Of a DNA stretch of 52,256 nucleotides, positions 34,826-42,682 are shown piece by piece; within the stretch, counting starts at the first letter, position 1; each line of letters opens with the position of its first letter. The notes under the pieces were generated by a model. The model was not told where the DNA came from. It did not search any database and worked only from the letters and a program-made list of their open reading frames with translations. The translations under genes were made by a program, and so were the position numbers. This stretch comes from Alphaproteobacteria bacterium. GTDB taxonomy: Bacteria; Pseudomonadota; Alphaproteobacteria; Rhodospirillales; Casp-alpha2. Location of the stretch: positions 1-52,256 of the forward strand of contig JACNJX010000069.1 of assembly GCA_014382345.1 (NCBI GenBank), read 5' to 3'.

Positions 34826-35724
34826 TTAACGGCCTGCCGATGTCTGCGTTGTTGAACCTGCCGTACCGCCAGCACAATGACCAGCAGGGCAACGACGGAA
34901 AATTGCTGTAACTCGGCGCCAAATACGAAACCGGAATACAGTTCCGCCCCGCCAAGACTAAGCCCGGCGATAATCACACCCGGCAGGTTACCGAGACCGG
35001 CCGCCGTGACCACCACGAAGGAGCGGATGGAGTGGCCGATGCCGAAAAACGGCTGGATCACCCAGATCATGGAAATCAGGGCGCCCGCCGCGCCGCAAAT
35101 GGCGGCGTTGAGGGAAAAGGTAAAAGCATAAATACGATCGGTATCGATGCCCATGACCTTGGCCGCCCGCGCGTCCTGAGCCGTCGCCCGGATCGCCTGT
35201 CCCATGCGGCTGAACTTCATGAAGCCAACCACCATGGCGGCCAGACCGGCGGCCAGCAGCAGGGAAATGAATTTGATATTGGCGACGGTGACCAGGCCGT
35301 CAAAAAAGCTGTTGATGGCGAAATGGGATTCCGCAACCTGGACTTCCGGGCCGAAGGCCAAATTCAGTAATTGTTGGATCACCAGGGCCAATCCGAAGGT
35401 CGCCAGCAGAGAGGTAAACATATCCTTGTCGATGACCCGGCGGATGATGACCACATACACCACCCATCCGAATCCAAACATCAACACCATCGCGATCGGC
35501 AGCCCGAAAATGGGATGAATGCCCCAAGTCGACAGGAGCCAGGCTGTATAGCCGCCCATTATGACGAAATCGCCCTGGGCCAGGTTCTTGACGTTCATCA
35601 CGCCCCATACCAGGGCAAGCCCGTAAGCCGCCAGCGCGAAAATGGAGCCGACGAAAAGCCCGTCCAGAAGAATCTGGACATTCAGCAAGGGCGCTTGAAT
35701 TAGCAGGTAAATGTTATCCAGCAT
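34822..35724 (-). CDS. livH: Branched-chain amino-acid type ABC transporter, permease LivH
   Basis: A 300-residue permease of the LivH type: about eight membrane segments, ALAAYGLALVWGVMNVKNLAQGDF near the start and the coupling stretch AIRATAQDARAAKVMGID in the middle. It forms the membrane channel with LivM. It is separated from livK by about 125 bp carrying a hairpin, an arrangement like aapJ-aapQ in the same window. Confidence 0.92.
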   Translation of the reverse strand: MLDNIYLLIQAPLLNVQILLDGLFVGSIFALAAYGLALVWGVMNVKNLAQGDFVIMGGYTAWLLSTWGIHPIFGLPIAMVLMFGFGWVVYVVIIRRVIDKDMFTSLLATFGLALVIQQLLNLAFGPEVQVAESHFAINSFFDGLVTVANIKFISLLLAAGLAAMVVGFMKFSRMGQAIRATAQDARAAKVMGIDTDRIYAFTFSLNAAICGAAGALISMIWVIQPFFGIGHSIRSFVVVTAAGLGNLPGVIIAGLSLGGAELYSGFVFGAELQQFSVVALLVIVLAVRQVQQRRHRQAVK

Positions 35725-35764
35725 GCGCGGGATGTCTCCGTATCATTGAAATCACTAAAGAAAC

Positions 35765-35792
35765 CGCCGCCCCCGCGTGTCAGCGGGAGCGG
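35765..35792 (-). terminator. Hairpin between livK and livH, probable attenuator
   Basis: GCCGCCCCCGC (35765-35775) pairs with GCGGGAGCGGC (35782-35792) with one mismatch and a 6-nt loop. On the reverse strand GGTTTCTTTAG follows, a weak U tract, so it may stop only part of transcription and protect the livK message. Confidence 0.55.
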
Positions 35793-35848
35793 CAAGTCTT
35801 TGAATGTTTATTGCATCATGTCTTGCGACAGCAATACCAGATCCGTAA

Positions 35849-37084
35849 TTATTTCCGGGGCCAGTTGACCTTGTGAGACGCCCATTCGGACGGCGCAACC
35901 ACGTTGAATTCTCCGTTCTGAATTTGGCGAAGCACCATCGGCTTGGCGATGTTGTTGCCACCTTTGGAAAATTTGATGTTGCCGTAGAACGTCTTCATGT
36001 TGGTTTTGGTCAACGCAACGCGAACCTTTTCCGTATCAAAGGAATTGGCGCGCTCGAAAGCGTCTTTCCAGACCAGCACCGCGGCGGTCGCCTGGGCGGA
36101 CTGATAAGGAACGTTCTTGTAGCCCTTGAAGGTTTTCTTGAACAACTTGTCGTATTCCCCTGCCGTTCCAAAGGCCGCGCCCTTGTAGCTCAGGGTTTCC
36201 GCCCACTGGGTCGGGCACAGGTAGTCGTTGGTGGACGCACCGAATTTCTGGACGATCTTTGCGGCTTCACAGTGGGTCATGGCGATCATCGGAACCTTGA
36301 TCTTCATTTCCGCGATCTGGCGGGCCGCAGTCGCCGCGCCCTTGGAATGACCGGAAATAACCAGCAGGTCGGGACGAAGTGCCTTAACCTTGGTCAGGGT
36401 CGCGGCCATGTCGCTCAGGTCACGCGGCAGCTTGTCGTCGATAACCGCCTTCATACCGAACTTCTTCATGTCGTCCAGAACACCGGCGCGAACGTCGAGC
36501 GAGAACGGATCGTTCTCAAACGCCATGGCGACTTTGACGGAAGAGGGGTCCTTGCCGTTTTTCTTGGCAATTTCGGCGGCCAGCGCGATGGAACTGGCGA
36601 GATACTGTTCAGACGTCGACAGCACGGCGAAAATATATTTGTACCCTTTGTTGAAGAGCGAGCGGGACGCGCCTTCGGCTTCGACCATCGGGATTTTGTA
36701 TTTTTCCGTGATCGGCGCCAGCGCCTTGGTGGTTGCGGAGCTGTACGGCCCCAGGAAGTATTTGACGCCGTCCTGCTTGATCAGGCGTTCGGCCAACTGG
36801 GCGGTACGAAGAGGCGTGGATTCATCATCGTAATAGATGATTTTCAGCTTGTAGGCCTTGCCGCCGACTTTGACGCCGCCCATTTCGTTGATCCGTTTGA
36901 CGCCCAGGTTATAGCCGTTTTTGGCATGGATGCCGTTGGTGGAATATTTACCGGTAAAGGAAATGGCAGATCCCAGAACGATAGTATTGCCTTCGACCTT
37001 AGCCTGGGCCGGGGCCACGGCAATCAAGCCAGCCGCGGCGACACCGAACGTCAAACCGCGCAGAAACATAGTACTTACAGTCAT
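35849..37084 (-). CDS. livK: Branched-chain amino-acid or amide ABC transporter, periplasmic binding protein
   Basis: A 411-residue type I periplasmic binding protein with a signal peptide (MFLRGLTFGVAAAGLIAVAP, cleavage near AQA). The mature chain starts with GNTIVLGSAISFTGKYS and continues with NGYNLGVKRINEMGGVKVGG, typical of LivK/AmiC-like proteins. The ligand could be a branched-chain amino acid, an amide or urea; sequence reading alone cannot decide. AGGGAGGAC stands ahead of the ATG. It is the first gene of the liv set. Given the nitrile hydratase genes 7 kb away, an amide ligand is conceivable but unproven. Confidence 0.9.
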   Translation of the reverse strand: MTVSTMFLRGLTFGVAAAGLIAVAPAQAKVEGNTIVLGSAISFTGKYSTNGIHAKNGYNLGVKRINEMGGVKVGGKAYKLKIIYYDDESTPLRTAQLAERLIKQDGVKYFLGPYSSATTKALAPITEKYKIPMVEAEGASRSLFNKGYKYIFAVLSTSEQYLASSIALAAEIAKKNGKDPSSVKVAMAFENDPFSLDVRAGVLDDMKKFGMKAVIDDKLPRDLSDMAATLTKVKALRPDLLVISGHSKGAATAARQIAEMKIKVPMIAMTHCEAAKIVQKFGASTNDYLCPTQWAETLSYKGAAFGTAGEYDKLFKKTFKGYKNVPYQSAQATAAVLVWKDAFERANSFDTEKVRVALTKTNMKTFYGNIKFSKGGNNIAKPMVLRQIQNGEFNVVAPSEWASHKVNWPRK

Positions 37085-37327
37085 CGGAAATTGTCCTCCC
37101 TAGTTTAATTATCGAGATAAATCTCGTCTTCCCCACAGTGAAACCAACAACCGGAAACCCGGCGGAGAAGGTGACACCTGTTTATTATTTTATTGTAGCC
37201 GGACGGGAAGGCAACATGAAAGACCTGATTTGCCATGAAAATATCTTTCAGGCCACGTTCCCGACTGCCGCTGGGGGGAGGCTGGCGGCAAAAGAAAGCC
37301 AACCCGATATAAAATATTAGGAGAATA

Positions 37328-37876
37328 TCAGCGCTTGGTGGCGGTCTTGGCGCCAGGCACCCAGGCCTTGACGGTTACGGCCCGACCGGACTGTGTTCGG
37401 AGAACCTTCGGCTTGACCACCTGGCCGACGCCGGGAGTGTTTTCGGCCCGGGCAAAGGACAGACGCATGGTGTCGAGGGAAATTTCCGCCCGGTGCCCGC
37501 GCTTCATGGCCTGTTTATAGGCGCTCGTATCTTTGGTCATTTTGTTAAGCCGTTCGGTGGAATGGTGGCCGAACCGCCGCCAGATACCGTCGAGGAAGGC
37601 TTCCACCTCATGGGGCAGGAACAGCCGCGCATCGACATCCGGGCGCCCTTTGGAAAAGGCGATGTAGATATTGGGTTCCACCGGCCCCATCTCATCGGCA
37701 ACAAAGATCGCCGGCATCAGGCGGCTGCCGTTGAAAGCGACCGAATAATAAGCCTGGGCAATGAACATCAGGCGCTGCAGTTTTTGCGGCTGCAGGTACT
37801 CGTTTTCATTCAACGCGGTATCGGCGAACCAGAATGCGATATCAAACGCGTTGTCCACATCGGCAGGCATGGCCAT
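37328..37876 (-). CDS. Panacea-domain (SocA/DUF4065-like) protein
   Basis: A 182-residue soluble protein with a Panacea/SocA-like domain: LQPQKLQRLMFIAQAYYSVAF matches the PLKLQKLLYFAQ core, followed by ADEMGPVEPNIYIAFSKG and a late FLDGIWRRFGHHSTERLNKMT, the usual second conserved block. The domain occurs in antitoxins, as a proteolytic adaptor (SocA) and in phage or mobile contexts. No toxin-like partner is visible nearby; the gene stands alone between livK and flagellar-like genes. A 50-residue basic C-terminal tail is extra. The role is unknown. Confidence 0.75.
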   Translation of the reverse strand: MAMPADVDNAFDIAFWFADTALNENEYLQPQKLQRLMFIAQAYYSVAFNGSRLMPAIFVADEMGPVEPNIYIAFSKGRPDVDARLFLPHEVEAFLDGIWRRFGHHSTERLNKMTKDTSAYKQAMKRGHRAEISLDTMRLSFARAENTPGVGQVVKPKVLRTQSGRAVTVKAWVPGAKTATKR

Positions 37877-38070
37877 CCCCGGTGCTAAAGATAAAAGCGA
37901 ACGTCCCGACCTTCACGATAAAGCCGGAACATGTCCTGATTAGTATATAGGGTGCGGCCAAGAGTTTAAAAAATAATAAAGCTTTAGCCCGGAAAAGGGC
38001 AAACGCCAGGAAGATGAAATCCACCCCCCCGCACTGGGTTCGCCATGGGTGGATAAACCAGGCAGGTGCG

Positions 38071-38391
38071 TCAGGCGGTAATGTCGAGAAGCGCGCGCTG
38101 GAGGTCTTCCGCTGTCTGGATAACGCGGGCATTGGCCTTATAGGAGACCTCTGCTTCGATCAGGCGTGTGAATTCGGTGGCCACGTCAACCGCACCGCCT
38201 TCGAACAGTTGGGCGGCCAAGCTGTTGCCGGTCCCAGATCCGATCCCTGATGTGCGGGTGATCGGATGAACATCCAGAACTTTGTATCCGACCGTGTTCT
38301 GATTGACGATATTGGTCGCGGACACCTCGGCCTTTTTGGCGCTGACCTGAAGCCCGGATATTGCAGTCGCTAGAACCTGTTCGATAGCCAT
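38071..38391 (-). CDS. Short flagellar rod-like protein (FlgC/FlgG-type ends)
   Basis: A 106-residue protein with both ends of axial flagellar proteins: N-terminal AISGLQVSAKKAEVSATNIV followed by NQNTVGYK, and C-terminal FTRLIEAEVSYKANARVIQTAEDLQRALLDI split by family as the rod C-domain. The middle is only about 40 residues, so it is shorter than FlgC (about 135). It may be a rod or rod-associated protein, or a divergent minor member. Three CRP-like dyads lie 90-150 bp upstream. It is not in a flagellar operon here. Confidence 0.75.
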   Translation of the reverse strand: MAIEQVLATAISGLQVSAKKAEVSATNIVNQNTVGYKVLDVHPITRTSGIGSGTGNSLAAQLFEGGAVDVATEFTRLIEAEVSYKANARVIQTAEDLQRALLDITA

Positions 38392-38477
38392 GACGTATCC
38401 GTTACAAATTCAATAAATCCGGCTGGCTCACCCACCATCCATGCCTGTGATTCCTAGCAAAATCTGTATGAAAAGAC

Positions 38478-38549
38478 CGTGATGGCCGTCACATGTCATA
38501 AAAAATGTGAGCCCACTCACATGGTTTTTAAAATGTGAGCCCACTCACA
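38478..38549. repeat. Three CRP-like dyads at exact 28-bp spacing
   Basis: Three dyads of the form TGTGA-N6-TCACA lie at 38478-38493 (CGTGA-TGGCCG-TCACA), 38506-38521 and 38534-38549 (both TGTGA-GCCCAC-TCACA). Their centres are 38485.5, 38513.5 and 38541.5, exactly 28 bp apart. The dyads continue as CATG, and each 28-bp unit ends in an A run (AAAAA or AAA). They sit between the terminator of the 38613-39047 gene and the rod-like gene at 38391, whose expression they may control. Confidence 0.7.
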
Positions 38550-38557
38550 TGGGGCAT

Positions 38558-38580
38558 AAAAAAAGACGCGTCTCCGCGTC
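38558..38580 (-). terminator. Terminator after the 38613-39047 gene
   Basis: GACGCG (38565-38570) and CGCGTC (38575-38580) form a 6-bp GC stem with a 4-nt loop; on the reverse strand it is followed by seven T. It lies about 30 bp after the stop of the unknown gene upstream. Confidence 0.8.
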
Positions 38581-38612
38581 CCCGTAAGTTCCTATGACAT
38601 CAGGACCCGGGC

Positions 38613-39047
38613 CTAAAGAACCACGCTGACTGACGTGCCCAGGTAGCGCGGTTCACCACCGGCAATCCTGGCATTGGTTTCATAAATCTGAATGGCTTTT
38701 GCGGCTATACCGACATAAGGCACGGTGCCGGGGGCGCTGCCTTCGGAACGATCGTCGTTTCCCTGGGAAATATCGGTTGTTTCCAACATGGCGGCGAAGA
38801 TCTTGGTCGGCGCATCGACGAAGCCGGGGAAACCCTGCCCGCCCCTTTTACCGGAACCCTGGTCATAAGAGACTTGGCCTTCCTCCTGAAAACCGAAGGT
38901 GGCTGATTCAAAAGAGACACCGCTACCGTCAAGAATTTGATCGACAGAAGACCCGCCAACAGACGAAACGCGAGTCGGGGGGCCACCCCGTCCACTCGTT
39001 ACATTCGTCGGTGCCGGTAAAGGCCCCGATCTGGGAATTGTAGCCAT
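38613..39047 (-). CDS. Hypothetical protein next to the rod-like flagellar gene
   Basis: A 144-residue protein without signal peptide or membrane segment. The first 50 residues are rich in Gly, Ser, Pro and Thr and look disordered; a Gly/Gln/Ser stretch follows (GQVSYDQGSGKRGGQGFPG), and only the C-terminus looks folded (VPYVGIAAKAIQIYETNARI). I do not recognise it. Low complexity and a helix-like end resemble small export substrates of the flagellar system, and the neighbour on the same strand is rod-like, but that link is only by context. The start MATIP at 39047 is as likely as the ATG at 39053. Confidence 0.6.
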   Translation of the reverse strand: MATIPRSGPLPAPTNVTSGRGGPPTRVSSVGGSSVDQILDGSGVSFESATFGFQEEGQVSYDQGSGKRGGQGFPGFVDAPTKIFAAMLETTDISQGNDDRSEGSAPGTVPYVGIAAKAIQIYETNARIAGGEPRYLGTSVSVVL

Positions 39048-39298
39048 TTTCAAATCTGCTTTTCGGTCTACGTATCGGTCTACTTAACAAAATTTCCAAT
39101 GAAAAGGACGGGGCCAGATTTACGCAATACCACCAAAAAAGCGGACGCATTCCGGACTCACTTACACCATTCCACTATGTAAAATAGATGATAATGCTTT
39201 GTGGGTCAAGAAAATTTCGCCCTTGGGGATGGCCAAAACTCTACAGAAACCAAGGGTTTTCAGAGGGAAGCGGATGGATTCACAGAGGAGAATATGGA

Positions 39299-40144
39299 CT
39301 ACTTTAAGGTGTTCTTTTGAATGAATACTACAACCAAATCCGAAACGCCATAATCATAGAGATTGTTGTGCCCCGCTCCTGCGATCCAGTGCGCCTGTTT
39401 TGGCTCTCGGGCGGCTTGAAACAACCGTTTTCCCTGGTTTGCGGAAATTACCCCGTCTTCTTCCCCGTGAACGACCAAAACCGGCGCGTTAACGTGCTCG
39501 ATCTTGGCAACCGAGTCATACCGGTCGCGGACAAGAAATCGTGCCGGAACAAAGGGATAATGGGATTGGGCGGCATCGCCAAGAGAGGAAAACGGAGATT
39601 CGAGGACCAGGGCCCCAATGGGGCCGCCAGCGGCGGCCTGGGTTCCCTGATTGGGGTCTCCCCCGGCTTGCTCATATGCCATCTGCACGGCAACGCCGGA
39701 GCCAAGGGATTCTCCGTACAAAATCCATTGTTTCGGGGAAATTTTCTGGTTTTTCAGGAATTCCAGGTGCGCCCTGGCGTCTGCGTATAGCCCTGTCTCG
39801 CTTGGTTTTCCGGGATTGCCGCCGTAACCGCGGTAGCCTGCCAACAAGACTCCAAACCCGGCATCCAGATAAGGCCGGACCTTGAACCCGCGTCCGGAAA
39901 GATTGCCGCCGTTACCGTGAAAATAAACCACGGTCGGCTGCCCCGCCTTGGCCGGGGCGTACCAGAAGGTCAGGGTCAGCCCGTCTTCGGTATTGGTCCT
40001 GAGGGCCTGCATCTCACTCACTCCGGCCTGGGCCGGAGACGCCATGGATTGTGAGGGGTAATAGATAAGCTGGCGTTGCAGCAAAAACAGGCCGCCGACG
40101 ATGACCGCGTAGACTCCTATGGCAACGGCGGCCAGATTAAGCAT
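39299..40144 (-). CDS. Membrane-anchored alpha/beta hydrolase (BEM46-like)
   Basis: A 281-residue serine hydrolase. An N-terminal membrane anchor (MLNLAAVAIGVYAVIVGGLF) is followed by RQLIYYPSQ, then VVYFHGNGGNLSGR (oxyanion loop), LLAGYRGYGGNPGKPSE, the nucleophile elbow YGESLGSGVA, an acidic residue in VVHGEEDGVI and the catalytic His in GAGHNNLYD. This is the layout of Bem46/ABHD13-like hydrolases. Substrate unknown. The frame opens ten residues earlier (40174), but the anchor fits the ATG at 40144. It is about 50 bp downstream of the lipoprotein gene on the same strand. Confidence 0.85.
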   Translation of the reverse strand: MLNLAAVAIGVYAVIVGGLFLLQRQLIYYPSQSMASPAQAGVSEMQALRTNTEDGLTLTFWYAPAKAGQPTVVYFHGNGGNLSGRGFKVRPYLDAGFGVLLAGYRGYGGNPGKPSETGLYADARAHLEFLKNQKISPKQWILYGESLGSGVAVQMAYEQAGGDPNQGTQAAAGGPIGALVLESPFSSLGDAAQSHYPFVPARFLVRDRYDSVAKIEHVNAPVLVVHGEEDGVISANQGKRLFQAAREPKQAHWIAGAGHNNLYDYGVSDLVVVFIQKNTLK

Positions 40145-40195
40145 GGCGCGGCATCCGTTCACCGTAAAACGCAAAATACGGGGAAAATTTGGGTC

Positions 40196-40681
40196 CTAGC
40201 TGAAGTCGTCGGAAACAACCTGCCATTGTCCGTTGGGCTGGCGGCAGGCCATGCCGACGCCGGATCGCACATTCTTCTTGAAGGACACGGTTGTGCGGTA
40301 TTGACGGCAATACCGGCCATCAGCCATTTGAAAGGAGTTGGTGGTCCGGAAAATGCCGGAGTTCCCGGTTTCCGGATTCTTCCAATCCAGAACCTTGCCA
40401 TCTTCCGCCTCGGCAAGGCCTTTCTTCGTCGTCTGCTCATAAGCCGCGCGGTCCGTGCCCATAAGGGCCTGGGTGGCGTAATACCCGCCTGCTCCGCCGG
40501 CAACGGTGCCGAGGGTGGCGAAAACGGAATTCATCAATATCCCGCCGCCCAACTGGTAACCGAGAAAGCCGCCTGCGGCTGCGCCAGCAGCGGTGCCGAG
40601 CATTTCTTCGCGGGTCATATCGACATTCGAGCAACCGGCAACCGAAACGGCCAGCATGATCGCGGAAATTTTCTTTTTCAT
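40196..40681 (-). CDS. Glycine-zipper lipoprotein, 17 kDa surface antigen-like
   Basis: A 161-residue lipoprotein: lipobox SVAGC with Cys near residue 16, a glycine-zipper membrane-associated segment (GTAAGAAAGGFLGYQLGGG and more up to about residue 70) and a C-terminal domain GRYCRQYRTTVSF that matches the surface-antigen/RT821-like proteins of alphaproteobacteria. It is probably attached to the outer membrane. An ATG 15 bases upstream is in frame, but the signal peptide starts at MKKKISAIML. Function is unknown; envelope integrity is the usual suggestion. Confidence 0.82.
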   Translation of the reverse strand: MKKKISAIMLAVSVAGCSNVDMTREEMLGTAAGAAAGGFLGYQLGGGILMNSVFATLGTVAGGAGGYYATQALMGTDRAAYEQTTKKGLAEAEDGKVLDWKNPETGNSGIFRTTNSFQMADGRYCRQYRTTVSFKKNVRSGVGMACRQPNGQWQVVSDDFS

Positions 40682-40784
40682 AGTTGGTCTCCTCACCGGG
40701 AATCCAAAACAGTTATCGCTAATAAACGGTTTTAGTTAACGTAGCGTTTATCACCAATTAAATGGCGGGTCGTTTATCTGCCTT

Positions 40785-41126
40785 TTAATTGGCGACGCAT
40801 CTATAAATAGCGCCGACCGGCGTAAAAAGCGGACAAACCAGCAAGGACTGGTCTTCGAACTTCGCCGTTTTATTATATTTAGCACATTCCTTGACTGCCA
40901 TATTGGCAATTTTAGCGGCCGTTGTCCCGGATTTATTGTAACATATTGTAATAGAATCAGGAATTACAGTCGGCTTAGAAAAAGTATCGCGATTGAATTC
41001 ACTCGGATCAAAAACAAAGACGTTTTTGCCCCCTTCCCGCCCGGCTTCGTTTGGCCCGGCGCAGGCGCCCGTCAGCAAAAGGGCGGCGGTCAACACGACG
41101 TAAGAGCATTGAGAAAAAAGGCGCAT
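40785..41126 (-). CDS. Small putative lipoprotein
   Basis: A 113-residue protein with a signal peptide ending in the lipobox-like LLLTGAC (Cys near residue 22). The mature part has four cysteines in a short C-terminal domain (ICYNKSG, VKECAKY, LLVCPLF and YRCVAN), which could form disulfides in the periplasm. No known family is recognised. The ATG at 41126 begins the signal peptide; an upstream ATG at 41165 would add an unlikely basic arm. An imperfect 15-bp inverted repeat (CCAATTAAA outer arms, 40754-40792) overlaps the stop codon and may end the transcript. Confidence 0.7.
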   Translation of the reverse strand: MRLFSQCSYVVLTAALLLTGACAGPNEAGREGGKNVFVFDPSEFNRDTFSKPTVIPDSITICYNKSGTTAAKIANMAVKECAKYNKTAKFEDQSLLVCPLFTPVGAIYRCVAN

Positions 41127-41282
41127 TCCGTTTCTATAGCCTCTTTCCCTTTGGTGCACAATCACAGGTCAGGCAGTGTTCGGGAACCATCTCAAGGTCT
41201 GCTCAAGGTTTGCCGTGCGCCGATGGACGTTTCACGTTAGGGTCCGGCAACAACAGCCTGTTTTCAAGCATGGGATTTCAAC

Positions 41283-41846
41283 ATGAGCGCGCCTTTGATC
41301 GTCGGTATTTCCGGGGCGACCGGCGCCATTTACGGCATCGAGGCGCTGCGCGCGCTCAAGGAACTGGGCCATCCGGCGCACCTGATTGTCAGTGAAATGG
41401 GACAGCGCACCATCGACATCGAAACCGGGTGTTCGATGGAAGACGTCCGCGCTCTGGCAGAGGAAACCTATTCCAACAAGGATCTCGCCGCCGCCGTCTC
41501 GAGCGGTTCGTTTCGCGCCGGCGGCATGCTCATCGCGCCGTGTTCCATCAAGACCCTGTCGGGCATTGCCCATTCCTTTTCCTATAATTTGATGATCCGG
41601 GCCGCGGACGTAACGTTAAAGGAAAAACGCCCTTTGGTGCTGATGGTGCGCGAAACTCCGCTGCATAAGGGGCATCTGGAACTGATGACCAAAGCCGCCG
41701 ATATCGGCGCCGTGATCCATCCGCCGGTGCCGGCGTTTTACCACAATCCGCAATCCATTACCGACCTGGTGCGGCAAAGCATCGGCCGCGCGCTAGACCA
41801 CCTGGGCGTTGAGCACGACATCATGGAACGCTGGAACGGGGCCTGA
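41283..41846 (+). CDS. ubiX: Flavin prenyltransferase UbiX
   Basis: A 187-residue flavoprotein of the UbiX/Pad1 type, which attaches dimethylallyl phosphate to FMN to give the prenylated cofactor of UbiD decarboxylases in ubiquinone synthesis. Signatures: VGISGATGAIYGIEAL at the start, MLIAPCSIKTLSGIAHS in the middle, and MVRETPLHKGHLELM with the Arg/Glu of the phosphate site, ending HPPVPAFYHNPQSI. No ubiD is adjacent. It converges on kdsC. Confidence 0.95.
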   Translation: MSAPLIVGISGATGAIYGIEALRALKELGHPAHLIVSEMGQRTIDIETGCSMEDVRALAEETYSNKDLAAAVSSGSFRAGGMLIAPCSIKTLSGIAHSFSYNLMIRAADVTLKEKRPLVLMVRETPLHKGHLELMTKAADIGAVIHPPVPAFYHNPQSITDLVRQSIGRALDHLGVEHDIMERWNGA

Positions 41847-41854
41847 TCGGGAGA

Positions 41855-42418
41855 TCAGTCTGGGGGGGCAAGGGCCTCGACCAGGGCGTCGCAAATTTCC
41901 CGCACCGCCCCCGCACCGCCGTTGCGCTCGGTTATGATCACCGCCGCTTCGAAGGCTTCGATATGGGCGTCGGCGACGGCAATGGGACAGCCGACGGCTT
42001 CCAACAGCGGCACATCATTGATGTCGTCACCGATATGCGCGGTTTCAGACATATCCAGCCCCATCTCCTGACACAGGGTTTCCAGCTTGGCGCGTTTGTC
42101 CTCGACGCCCGTAAAGACATGCGTGATTCCCAAAGTCGCCGCCCGTTCCGGGATCGACCCGGAAACACCGGCCGATATGATGGCGATCTGGACGCCGGCC
42201 TGCAGGGCGCGCTGGATGCCGACACCGTCTTTGACGTTGTATTTCCTCTGGATGTGTCCGTCGTCGGAATAATACAGGCCGCCATCGGTCAAAACCCCGT
42301 CCACATCCAGGGACAACAGGCGGACCTTTGAAAGTTTGCGCAGGATTTCCGCATCGCTGCGTTTCCGGTGTGCGGCGGTGATCGGCAATCGGGGAACCCC
42401 CGGATGGTTTTCGTTCAT
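41855..42418 (-). CDS. kdsC: 3-deoxy-manno-octulosonate-8-phosphate phosphatase family (KdsC-like HAD)
   Basis: A 187-residue capless HAD phosphatase: catalytic Asp38 and Asp40 in LSLDVDGVLTDGG, then IISAGVSGSI (motif II), AKLETLCQEM with the lysine, and HIGDDINDVPLLE (motif IV). This pattern is typical of KdsC, which makes Kdo for lipopolysaccharide; related proteins attached to CMP-sialic acid synthetases are an alternative. The first 30 residues are variable. No other Kdo gene is adjacent. Confidence 0.88.
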   Translation of the reverse strand: MNENHPGVPRLPITAAHRKRSDAEILRKLSKVRLLSLDVDGVLTDGGLYYSDDGHIQRKYNVKDGVGIQRALQAGVQIAIISAGVSGSIPERAATLGITHVFTGVEDKRAKLETLCQEMGLDMSETAHIGDDINDVPLLEAVGCPIAVADAHIEAFEAAVIITERNGGAGAVREICDALVEALAPPD

Positions 42419-42529
42419 GGTTTTGGCGGTCTCCTGACAATTCGTCCCTGATGAACAGGCATTTTACAGCCTCGCGGGATGTCCCGCCAGCAGGATAAGC
42501 CACTGGCGGCAATGAACCAAAGCCAAGCA

Positions 42530-42625
42530 GAAAAAATGTATAAGTTTTTATTTAAATTTTATTGAAAAATAAAAACAAATAATAAAATCGTCTTTTACTA
42601 CATACATCTCTAATCTATACATGTC
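42530..42625. other. Strongly AT-rich upstream region
   Basis: About 95 bp with long A and T tracts (for example TTTTTATTTAAATTTTATTG and AATAAAAACAAATAATAAAA), far poorer in GC than the surrounding genes. It precedes the first of the paralogous unknown genes and probably contains its promoter and an UP-element-like or nucleoid-protein site. No exact -35/-10 pair is convincing. Confidence 0.5.
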
Positions 42626-42682
42626 ATGGATTATATAAATAAACCAATCATCCAGGGCGGATTGTTGATGAGGAGTTTTATC

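Noticed and set aside
35873-37108. A 411-codon open frame on the plus strand opposite livK
   Set aside because: It runs exactly antisense to a clear periplasmic binding protein with signal peptide and shows no family features.
38478-38549. CRISPR array interpretation of the 28-bp periodic repeats
   Set aside because: The conserved part is only about 18 bp and palindromic, the variable gaps are about 10 bp, only three units exist and there are no cas genes.
42530-42625. Insertion-sequence or transferred-island border suggested by the AT-rich stretch
   Set aside because: There are no inverted terminal repeats, transposase or target duplication, and the following genes have the normal GC-rich composition.
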